Shown: positions 12,170 through 21,988 of the stretch, piece by piece
How positions within the stretch are numbered: the stretch's first letter is position 1
Layout of the letters: each line of letters starts with the position of its first letter
Origin: Physcomitrium patens
Taxonomy: Eukaryota; Streptophyta; Bryopsida; Funariales; Funariaceae
NCBI RefSeq assembly: GCF_000002425.4
Contig: NC_037273.1
Span: 11,709,986-11,773,985, forward strand
Reading direction: 5' to 3'
DNA: 64,000 nt
Made by a program: the position numbers and the translations under genes
The notes under the pieces: model-generated
Database searches by the model: none
What the model was told of the DNA's origin: nothing
What the model saw: only the letters and a program-made list of their open reading frames with translations

Positions 12170-13322
12170 TTACCATATCAATTTGCATAGGCTTTGGACT
12201 AGATCAATAAGCTTCCAAAACTTAAAAAGTGTTGTCATATCTTGATTTGTACCTCTCAAACCAAATCTTTGTTTTTGTTGTCTTTCAAAGAGTCAATTGT
12301 CACATATAATGGCTTCAACTATAAACTCCTCTAATAAATCTACTGTTGGTATTATCAATAATAAATCTTTAATATTATCTTTCAATCCATATTGAAATTG
12401 ATTGATAAGGTTTTTTTCATTTCAATCCATGTTGCAAGTAAGATTTTGGGATTCAATAGCATATGTGGTGGCTAAATGTGTTCCTTCTTGTAGCAATATA
12501 AGTTTGATTTCTACTGCCATTTTTTAATTATTCTTTCTAAATATAGCTATAAATACTTCCAAAAATATATTCAAATTATAAAATAATTGTGAATCTTAAT
12601 CTATATGAAGTATAAATTAATATAGATCACTTCTCAATAAAAATGAGCCTATGAATTCAATTTAAATAAATCCATTGACATATTAGAAAGCATGCAATTT
12701 AAATAGAGCTTAATTTATTACAAAAATCCTGAAAATTTTGATCTTATTCTATAAAACTTCTCAAGCATATTAATCTTTATCTCTCTCGTACTTATAAAAG
12801 TATGACTTTTTGAATTTGGTTATGAGATTGATTTAATTACTTCCTTCAATTGCACAACTTCTTGGCATAGAGTTTGGACTTCTTTCATATGTATAAGCAT
12901 AGTACTTTTATGGTTGACATTGGTGATGTGTGAAATTTCCACCATAAGAGTGTAGAAAAGTTTGTGAAAATCTACAATAGTTGTAAATCTATTCTCATTT
13001 CTACCAAGTGTAGCATCTATGATTTTTTTGTTTTTATTTCAAATAACGTAGTAAGTCCACAAGTCAAATTAAAAGAAGATAATCCACAATCTTTAATGTC
13101 AAATGAAAATCTTCACAAAAAAATATGATTTACTTTCTTTATAAAAAAATAGTGTTAAAAAATTAAACTATTTGTTTAAAAGTGGATAGTCTGTAATATT
13201 TAAAATACAACAATAAAATTAGAATAATTTATTCACTTCTATAAATAATATAAATAAATAATGATAAAAACAATGAATTTATAAAAAATGATACAAACAA
13301 TGAATTTATACTCTTATAAAGT
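12170..13322 (-). pseudogene. Element G: decayed gag and leader of the CR1 element continued from F
   Basis: On the minus strand, 12170-12900 aligns with element B gag from the 'MQIDAV' block before the zinc knuckle, through the 'ICDNRL', 'TMP' and 'RYGL' capsid blocks, back towards the capsid N-terminus. It starts where element F's gag stops, so F and G are one element split by Z. The leader next to the LTR retains ACTCTTATAAA (13310-13320) 2 nt from the LTR, which is the plus-strand image of the self-primer site seen in element A. Heavily mutated. Confidence 0.7.
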
Positions 13323-13860
13323 TGTCAAGGACATGAATTTTAAAAAACTAAAAGATCAATACATCCCTCTGATACTCAAAAAGACTATAAAATTATTCAA
13401 ATATAGAATAATATTAAATTAGAATGGCTATTATTCGGGACCAAAAGTATATAGATTCTTCAAAATATAATAAATAAGAAAGGCATTCACAAAAGTGAAA
13501 AAAGCTTCACTCTTGCTTTCATATATATTATTAACAAGGAGTTATAAGGCAATAATCTATAGGACCTCCAAGACATGTTGACTTTGCAAGATACATATCT
13601 TAACTTTTTAGGCAAGTTTTCTATATATATATGCTATATAGTTAGCTTATTTTATAAGCTACCAACATGTGTAATACGTGGTTAATTTGTTGATCAAAAT
13701 TTTAACCTATAAATTAACTACAAACATGTATAAAGTTAAAGTAACATCTATAAAGCTTCTAAAAAGATTTTCTAAAAGATATTATAAAATTAATCTACTT
13801 TTACCTACTTCTATTTAATTATATAGAAAACTATTGGAATAAATATGTATATTTATGACA
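13323..13860 (-). repeat. 5' LTR of element F/G (CR1 type)
   Basis: A 538-bp CR1 LTR in minus orientation, beginning TGTCAAGG and ending TTATGACA on the plus strand. It shares the promoter inverted-repeat region near 13486-13520 and the 3' end with the other CR1 LTRs. Sequence to its right belongs to another, plus-strand element (H). Confidence 0.8.
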
Positions 13861-15928
13861 ATCTTTGATTTATTTTTCACTTCTTTACATATCTACTTTG
13901 AATTCTTCTCCTTAACATATTTACAAGTCCTAATTCATTGTTCTTGCCTTATTTTTAGAAGTAACTAGATTATCTTACTTCTATTATTGTATTTTAAAGC
14001 TTATACACTATCTACCTTGAGTTAATATTTATTTTTTCAACACTGATTTTTTCTTTAATGAGAGTGGATTATTCTTCTTTAAAAAAAAAAATCATTTGAT
14101 ATTAAAAGTTACAAATTATCTTCTTCTAATTTGACTTATAAATTTATTTAGTTATTTGAAATAGAAGAAAAAATTATAGATGCTACACTACACAAAAATA
14201 AAAATAGATTTGTAATTATTGTAGATATTCATGAGCTTATCAACACTTTTAAGATGGAAATTTTATGCATAATTAATATCAACTATGGAAGCATTATTCT
14301 TATATCTATGAAAAAAGTCCAGAGTCTATGCTAAAAAGTTGTATAGTTGAAGAAAGCTAGTAGATTGTCCTCTCAACTAAATCCAAAAATTCTTATCTCT
14401 ATAAGTATGAAAGACAAAAGAATTAGTATACCTAAGAATTTTGATAGAATAAGATCAAAATTTTAAAGATTTTTGCAATAAATTAAGCTCTATCTAAGGT
14501 TATATCTTTTTTAATACTTTGATGGATTTATCCAAATTAGATTCATAGGTGCATTTTTATTTGGAAGTATTTTCTTTTAGTTTGCACTTTTGATGGAAAA
14601 GGATTTACAACTCTTTTGTGATTTGAATTCATTTCTAAAAATTTTACCACCTTATTTGGAGAAAGTGTTCAAAAAAGATTAGTAGAGATGAAGTTTTTAT
14701 CTATATAACAAGGATCATAATTAGCCACCATATATATTGTTGAATTCTAAAATCTTATTTATGAAATGGATGAAAAAACAATACCTTTATAAATCGATTT
14801 GGATATATGTTAAAGAATAATGTTGAAGATTTGTTATTGACAATGCTAAAAATAAATTCTTTGAAATTATTCATTGCTTAAGCTATTGCATATTATAATT
14901 AATTATTTAAAAGGCATCAAGAATAAAAATTTGGCTACTAAAGAATAAATTTAGTAGTGATGGCAATTCCTAAATTTTAAAAACTTATTTATCAAGGCTA
15001 GAATCAATGCAAATTGATATGGTATGTTTTAAATTTCTCACTAAGTAAGAAAAGACTTGATGTTGTTAAGATAGTTTCTACATATATTGTAAAGGAGCTA
15101 AGCACATTGCTCAATATTGTCCAAAATAACAATGCAATCACAAAATAAGGAGCTTAGCTGCCAGAGAAGACAATATATTAAAAAACAAGTTTTTTTTAGG
15201 TACAATGAGAATTGTGCAGTTAGTATCATGTGCAACATCTAGTAAAGGTTCTATTCTTTCATTAAGTTCTTTATCTTGTTTTATAATAGATGTATGTTTA
15301 GGACCTAAAAATCACAAAGTCTTTGTCTTATTAGATTCAAGAGCCTCAGCTTATTTTATAGACAAAGATTTTATCAAAAAAACAAGAAATATTTTTAGTC
15401 AAAAAAGCTAAATGCCTACAGATAGAAGTCATAGATGAAAATTTGTTATCTTTTGGAGATATTATCTATAAGACTCTTCTTTTAGATGTAGCAATTAAAG
15501 ATCACAATAGTATAGTAATATTTAATTTGATAAGATTTCTTTTTAACATAATTATTTTAGAATTATCATAATTAAAAAAATATAATTCTTAAATACATTA
15601 AATTTCTTGTAATATTAATTTTTTTGGTAGTTTAATCCAAAATTCTAGTAATCAAATAGAAATATATAAGTCTAGTACATCTAAATTCTTACAAATAGAT
15701 GTGAGAGCTTTCATGCATGTGGCAAAAAGAGGATCATCTTTTGCTATATATACTACATTTATTTTTAATGGTAGAAAGACGTCAAGTCGTATTCCTAGCA
15801 AATATCAAGATTTTTAGAATATTTTTGAAAAAAAGAATACAAATTTTTTTTTAGAGATCCCTATGATTGTCCAATTGATCTTTAAGAAGGAACTTAATTA
15901 CCATTTGAATCAATTTACAGCTTATTGC
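13861..15928 (+). pseudogene. Element H: decayed 5' half of a CR1 chromovirus (leader, gag, PR, start of RT)
   Basis: The leader lies near 13861-14170, with a decayed hairpin region near 14100. Gag follows, with a capsid block 'PKNFDRIRSKF' near 14430 and a zinc-knuckle region near 15060-15130. The protease block 'LDSRASAYFIDKDF' (15331-15375; G of DSGA changed to R) comes next. The linker leads to the pre-RT segment that ends at 15928, where element B begins. The RT and everything downstream are missing. Sequence right of B (22463) resumes much later in the element, after the integrase core. Stops and frameshifts throughout. Confidence 0.75.
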
Positions 15929-16402
15929 TGTCACGGACCAAAAATACAAACAAGAAATCTAAACAAGAAGTTCAAGAAGAAATGACAAGAACTAGATTAT
16001 CAGATGAGTACAAGAGCAACGCCAAGAGAATTGAGCTAGAGCTTCAAGAGATGTGTTGTCGAGATTGAAGAACTCTTCAGCCTCGACTCCTATATATACT
16101 ACTGGCCTATGGTTCTAAGGAAGCGCATCAAGAAGCTTCCCAAGAACTATGAAGCTTCTCGAGCAACTACCCAAAAGCTAGGAAGCTTCTCAAGTAACTT
16201 CTTAGAATCTACTAGAATATTCTAAGAATCTTCTAGAGCCTTCTAAGGGAATCTTTAGGAAATCTTCAAAGAATCTTTAAGGAATCTTTGAAGAATATTC
16301 TAAGAGAATATTCAAGGAATCTTCTGGAAGTTTCTAGAGACTTCTTTTTAGAAGGTTCTAGAAACTTGTCTCTAGAAAGGTCTAAGGACTATGTCCCTAA
16401 CA
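15929..16402 (-). repeat. 3' LTR of element B
   Basis: Reads TGTCACGGAC...CCCTAACA on the plus strand. It carries the same TATA, start and heat-shock motifs as 21989-22462. Confidence 0.92.
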
Positions 16403-16452
16403 TCACCTCCTCCTTTAGCTTCGAGGTCTCCGAGAAGCAATGTTATCGTCAG

Positions 16453-16800
16453 TCAATACCAACGCAAGAAAATGAAGATCTGTCGCATAACCTCTGCTAT
16501 GAACTCCAATTATTGTTCACGAGGCAAGTGATTCAATGGTCCTTGAAGCCAACGGTAGTGGCCCACGCCTTCAACTTCTGACCAAGCATGAACCTCCGTG
16601 TCTTCATTGTGAAATTGTCCTGCAAATACTCCTTCTAGCTGACCATTGTAGGCAGGCTCGACCTCAAATACAATCACCAGCGATCTGTTGCTCGGAATCC
16701 TTCGACGTCGTCGTGGTGCAAGCGGTTCTTCATCTTGCGATCGTCTTCGTGAGCTAGTTGCTTGAGATGACATGACAAGTGTAGTATCTTGGCTATCCAT
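16453..16800 (-). pseudogene. 3' accessory ORF of element B (116 codons, one stop)
   Basis: Starts MDSQDTTL and runs between the chromodomain and the polypurine tract. The N-terminal third is Arg/Ser-rich (SSRRRSQDEE...RRRRRIP), which looks like a basic nucleic-acid-binding or nuclear-localisation stretch. The C-terminal half has the conserved GHYRWLQGPLNHLPREQ motif. A single in-frame TAA follows that motif, where elements C and D encode glutamine. Homologues occupy the same place in A, C, D, E and at 22949. I do not recognise the family. Candidate roles (RNA chaperone, integrase or chromatin partner) are guesses. Confidence 0.65.
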
Positions 16801-16945
16801 ATTCAAAGGCTAAAACAATAAGAACAAATTTGGGCTACTAACAAAGTTCTACGCTATCTTGGAGAGAATGACTACATCAACTATGGATTTTGGTGGTGCT
16901 CTCTCCTCTTTTCTGTTTTCTAGATGAGTAAGCTTCAGTGAGAAG

Positions 16946-19900
16946 CTATCGTCGAACCGGCTTGGGTTTCTCAGGATATCGTCGATGAAACTCCTGTACC
17001 TTTTGCGGCGCATTCGCGAGATTTTCGGCCGGCTCCCATGTTCGTTCATTAATATCGTAACCGCTCTAATACACAAAGTATTCTAATTTACCCCGTCTTT
17101 GCCGTGAATCCAGGACCTTTTCCACCTCGTATTCTTCGTGGTTCTCTATTTCTATGCTAGGTGGTGGACATTGTACTCTTCCAGGAAAAGACGATTCTCG
17201 ATAAGGCTCCAACAAAGAAACATGAAAGACAGGATGTACCTTCATAGTAGCTGGTAACTCCAGACGATACGCTACAGGATTGATCTGCTTCTGGATAACA
17301 AATGGTCCCAATCTCCAATAGTCCAATTTGTCACATGGCCGCTTGGTCTTAATATTTCGTCGAAGCAGCCAAACTTTGTCTCTAATCGTGAATTTAGGTG
17401 CCTGATTCCGAAATTTGTCCGCGGACGCCTTGTAAGATTCTTGGGCAGTTTGCAATTGAAGCTTCAATGTAGTTTGAAGCTGCGAAAGCTCCTTCACCAA
17501 TCCTTCAGCTGCCGGATTGTTAATCGTTGACGAACTCCATAAGTCAAGCTTTGGATGGTATCCATAATTGGAAAAGAATGGCGTTTGGTGAGTTGACGCA
17601 TGAAGGGTGTTGTTATATGCGAACTCGACTAGCGGTAGATATGTGATCCAATCATCTTATTGATAGTTGATGGTGCAACATAAATATTGCTCTAAAATTT
17701 GATTCACCCATTCTGTTTGGCCGTCCGTTTGAGGATGAAATGCCGAAGAAAGCTTGATATCCACCTTCAATATTTCAAAAAGAGATTTCCAAAACTTTGA
17801 CACAAACTGGGTTCCTCAATCCGATACGATATCATCTGGTAGACCATGATATCAATACACATTATCAAGAAAGAGTCTTGCTGTGTCTTCGCTTGACGAT
17901 GTCTTCTTGCAAAGGACAAAATGCGCCATCTTTGTAAGCCGGTCTACGACAACAAAAATACTGTCAAATGAATTCGATGGTGGTAGATCCGTAATAAAGT
18001 CCATGGAAACCAAAGACCATGGTCGGCGCGGAATAGGCAATGGCTGTAGAAGTCCATAAGGCCGATGTCGAGGGTTTTTGGATCTTGAACAAATGTCACA
18101 AGATACAACAAAATCTTTCACATCCTTCCACATTTGAGGCCACCAGAAATCGTGGGAAATAAGTTCCAAGGTCTTATTGAATCCAAAATGTCCCGCAGTT
18201 GGAAAGTCATGACGAGATTGAAGAACTCGGAGTCGTGTTGGCCCTTTTGGGATATACAACCGCTCTTCGAAATATACTAGATCTTCTTCCATCTTGAATT
18301 TATCATCACTAGCATGTTGCTTGATATCAAGGGCTAGAGAATCTTCAATGGTTGCGGCCAGTACCTGGTCGAGGAAGTCAGCATCAATTAGTACAATAGC
18401 TGCGTTGAGCCGAAATTTCTCTGGCTTCAACAATGTCGTGCACTGTTGATTAAATGCTGCATCTCCAGCCTTTGGCACGAGATATGATCTCCTTGATAAT
18501 GCATCGGACAACCCTTGTTGCTTCCCAGGCCGATAAGTAATAACAAAGTCGAACCTGGATAGCGACATACTCCACCAAGCTTGACGCCGATTCAAAATCC
18601 GAGCCGACATAAAACACTCCAAATTCTTGTGATCCGGATATATGGTCACTGGATGTGCAGTTCCTTCGAGAAAGTGGGGCCATTCTTGGAAAGAATCTAC
18701 TATAGCAAGGAGTTCCTTATCGTGGATCTCATAGTTGATCTCAGCAGCAGAGAATTTTCGAGAATAGAACGCAACTGGATGGAGCTTCTCATCTGCGCCC
18801 ATCTGTGAAAGTACAGCTCCCAAAGCAAAATCCGAAGCATCTGTCTCCAAATAAAAGGCCATTGTAAAGTCCGGATGTACCAAGATTCGAGCTGTAGTAA
18901 ATACCATCTTCAAATCTTGAAATGCTTTTTCTGCGATAGGTCCCCATTCGAGCTTGTCCTTACACGTTAACCGAGTGAGGGGGGCAACAACTTGAGAATA
19001 ATTCTTGATGAAGATCCGATAGTAGTTAGCAAATCCAAGAAAATATTGTACGTCCCTAACCGTCTTCGGAACTTCCCAAGACATGATTGCTTCCACCTTC
19101 TTTGGATCCATCTTCAAGCCTTCCGTAGTCGCGATGAATCCCAAAAACTCCATCTCAATTTGGTGAAATAAGCACTTCTCCAATTTGGCATAGAGTCCTC
19201 GCTCCCGTAGTTTTTTGAGTACCAGACGAACGTGCTTCTCATGTTCTTCCTCGTTCTTAGAAAATATCAAAATATCATCTAGATAGATGACAACAGAATC
19301 ATCTAGATGCTCTTGAAAGATGTCATTCATCATGTGTTGAAAGACCGCTGGAGCATTAGTAAGACCAAATGGCATGACATTGTATTCAAAATGGCCATAC
19401 TTTGTTCGGAACGCTGTCTTCCATTCATCTCCTTCCTTGATTCACACAAGGTTGTAAGCTCCCCTTAGGTCAATCTTTGTAAAGATCCTTGTATACCCAA
19501 GTTGTTCTAGAAGACGAGAAATCAAAGGCAGTGGATAGCGATTCTTTTTTGTCACCTTGTTGAGACCTCGATAGTCCACGCACATCCGTAGTGAGCCATC
19601 TTTCTTCTTCACAAATAAGATTGGTGCCCCAGTTGGCGACTTCGAATGACGGATGAAGTTCTTGGCTAGATTCTCGTCAATGTACTTCCGCAACTCAGTC
19701 AACTCCATCTGCGACAAATTGTAGATTGGTCCAAAAGGTGGTTGTGCTCCTTCTTGCAATTCAATGGCACAGTCATAGGGTCGATGCTCTGGCAGCATAT
19801 CAGCATTCTTCTTTTCAAAGACATCTTTGAATTCTTCATACTGCTTTGGAATAACCAAAGTCGGAGTTGCATCTTCTCGAGTCGGAGTTGCGAAGATGAC

Positions 19901-20506
19901 AAGAGGTGTATTTTGCTTGGCTTCCTTCATGAAAGCCCTTGCACCTATAAACAAGGATTTGTTTCTAGACATTGTCTTGGCAGATTCCACCTTCAAGGAG
20001 TTTGTTGGAAATGTCACTTTCCGCAACTTCCAATCTATCAATGGATTATATCTATCAAGCCAAGATAGTCCCAAAATGATAGGACATGAAGGGGTCTTGA
20101 TAATATTAAACACAATATTGCTCTCATGGTTTTTAAGACGTACCTTCAATGGTTTAGTTTCATGGATAACATTGCCCGAAGACAATGGTCGTCCGTCTAT
20201 GACTTCTACATGGACAGGCTTAAGTTTCTTTACAAGAGAAATATTGTGAAGCTTGGCAAACTCTTCATCTATAAATCAAGCGGATGCACCCGAGTCTAAT
20301 AAAGCATCGACTTGTAGTTCTTGAATACCCAGATGTAAAGGTACCATAAAACAATCTGAAGGTTGAGCTGAGAGAAAGGGACCTTGATTAATTTTGGATG
20401 TTGAGATGTCCAGCCGCACGGTCCCTATTGTGGCTGGGCGTCCTTGTTTTCCTGCATGCTTGTACTCCTGAGTCTTGTTGTTTGAGGCTTCTGTTTCTTC
20501 CGACAA
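16946..20506 (-). pseudogene. pol of element B: protease, RT, RNase H, integrase, chromodomain
   Basis: The polyprotein runs in the -1 frame relative to gag and overlaps its end. The order is protease (DSGASA at about 20276-20300), RT from about 19760 with 'VDYRGLNK', 'PLPLI', '[10 protein letters not shown]', 'MPFGLTNAP' and catalytic YLDD near 19280, RNase H with '[13 protein letters not shown]' and 'DHKNLE', an integrase HHCC zinc finger (H...H...CDIC near 18110-18190), catalytic D in 'MDFITDLP', D in 'SD.GTQF', E in the 'TDGQTE' region, GPY/F-type 'RRLGPF'-like block, and a chromodomain 'EYEVEKVLDSR...GYDINERTWEP' near 17000-17150. About seven in-frame stops interrupt it (for example 20273-20275 and 19439-19441). 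Most fit CGA to TGA, CAA to TAA or TGG to TAG, so decay by deamination is recent. Confidence 0.9.
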
Positions 20507-21474
20507 TCTACAGCTTTATGGCCCGCTTTTCCGCAATATAAACACAAGTTTTGTTCAAACCGTCGCTTCTTTTCCTCAGCTGTGAGGGGTTTGAAACGTA
20601 CCGCATCAATTTGCATGGGTTCAGGATCTGTGGAGTGATTCTCTGGACCTTTTGAAAATGTAGCAAATGCTCCATCATTTCTCCAGCTTGATCGTCTTTC
20701 TTGTCGTAATTCAAAGAGGCGGTTGTCACAAATAATTGCCTGAGATATAAGTTCTTCTAAAGTATCCGCCTTAGGCATGGTGATCAATAAGTTCTTGACA
20801 TCATGTCTCAGTCCATATCGAAATCGTGTCATGAACGCCTTATCATTCCAATCAAGATCACATATAAGCTGTTGAAATTTTGCAGCATAGATTGCAGCAG
20901 AACGTGATCCTTGTCACAGATTTTGTATCTTTCTTTCAGCCACTCTTTCTCGATCGCTATCTCCAAACGCAGCAGTAAGTCTCTCTATGAAAGCCTCTAG
21001 GTCGTACAATATTGGAGAATCCTTCTCCAATAGTGGAGCAAACCAAGAGCGAGCATTTTCTGATAGAAGAGTACCTATGAAAGCAACCTGGGTAAATCCA
21101 TTCGGATAACGAGAAGGGTATGGGCGTAGGTAAAGCCGTACTTGTTGCACAAAACCTCGGAAGTTGGCTCTTGTTCCGTCAAACTTGTCTGGCATACTCG
21201 CTTTTGGTTCTTTCGTACTAATCCTTGAAGTATCTATAGGGGTGGTATGTGACACATGTCTTGCTTCTCTCTGTCGAATAATCTCTTGTTGTAGGCTATG
21301 AATTTTGCGTCTAGCTTCTTCGGTCACTAGATCAATTTGAGGTTCTTTACTTGGATTGCGAAGAAATGCAATCTCCTTTCGTACACTATTAATAAGAGCT
21401 TGAAGATCTGCAAGAGTTGCCACTCTATTGTCTACTTGTGGAGATGCACTGTCTATGACCTGGTCTACTTCCAT
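20425..21474 (-). pseudogene. gag of element B (one stop)
   Basis: Starts at ATG 21474 (MEVDQVIDSAS), about 350 codons, with a coiled region 'EARRKIHSLQQEIIRQREARH', the capsid block 'MPDKFDGTRANFRGFVQQVRLYL', and a CCHC zinc knuckle [14 protein letters not shown] near 20520-20560. One TGA at 20914-20916 falls where element D keeps CGA (Arg), so a single transition broke it. It ends at TAG 20425-20427, while pol is open in the -1 frame across the end. Gag would form the capsid and package the RNA. Confidence 0.88.
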
Positions 21475-21590
21475 ATTTATAGAATAGATGGATTAAAATT
21501 TTGAGAGAAGAAATTGCTAAGTCTCTTGGAGAAAATTGTAGCACTACCTGTCACTAAAACCTACTCGGAGAAAAGAAAAAAAATACTAAA

Positions 21591-21964
21591 CGATTTCAGT
21601 TTTAGAGGAGGGTAATCCGCAACCTCTAAAAATGCCTCAATGCTTTCGAGAAGAGGGGTAATCCGCACTCTATCAAGAAGGCAAAGCTCTGAAATCGATG
21701 TTAACAGTCTTTTTTACTAGCTATGCTAAACAAAAAGAAGGAATTAATATCAGTCCAAGAGAGGGTAATCCGCAACCCTTAGAACGCTCAAGTATCTCCA
21801 AGGAAAGGGGTAGTCCACTCTCTGCCTCAAAGAACTAAGCTCTGATATTGTGATTGAGAAAATATCAGTTTAGAGGAAGGTAATCCGCAACCCCTAAAGC
21901 ACTAGAATACCTTCAAGAAGAGGGGTAATCCGCTCTCAAACAAGAAGGATTCAGCTCTGATATT
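21591..21964 (-). other. Structured leader of element B: three tandem multi-hairpin units
   Basis: Three units (21591-21697, 21746-21849, 21861-21964) are each closed by an outer inverted repeat: CGATTTCAG/CTGAAATCG, then AATATCAG/CTGATATT twice. Inside each is a hairpin TTTAGAGG...CCTCTAAA (unit 1: 21600-21608 with 21623-21631, 9 bp perfect) around AGGGTAATCCGCAA, and a second small hairpin with the same GGGTAATCCGC loop flanked by AGAG/CTCT. Unit 2 is partly eroded. The outer stems differ between units yet keep pairing, which argues for selection on structure. It lies between the primer site and the gag start. Confidence 0.75.
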
Positions 21965-21975
21965 AAGATAAAGGT

Positions 21976-21986
21976 AGTCTCGACAA
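21976..21986 (-). promoter_or_regulatory. Self-primer binding site of element B
   Basis: On the coding strand this is TTGTCGAGACT, 2 nt inside the 5' LTR. It is the perfect 11-nt reverse complement of AGTCTCGACAA at 22126-22116, the predicted RNA 5' end 32 bp downstream of the TATA box. Elements C and D have the same site. Confidence 0.8.
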
Positions 21987-21988
21987 AC

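Noticed and set aside
16510..16757. Plus-strand frame overlapping the element B 3' ORF
   Set aside because: It is the complement of the conserved minus-strand ORF; motif conservation across six copies is on the element coding strand.
21952..21963. AGCTCTGATATT (coding AATATCAGAGCT) resembles the tRNA-iMet primer site TGGTATCAGAGC
   Set aside because: It lies about 25 nt from the LTR, lacks the TGG, recurs in several leader units, and changes to TTTCAGAGC or ATTGGAG in others with compensating changes in its pairing partner, so it is better explained as the outer stem of the leader structure.
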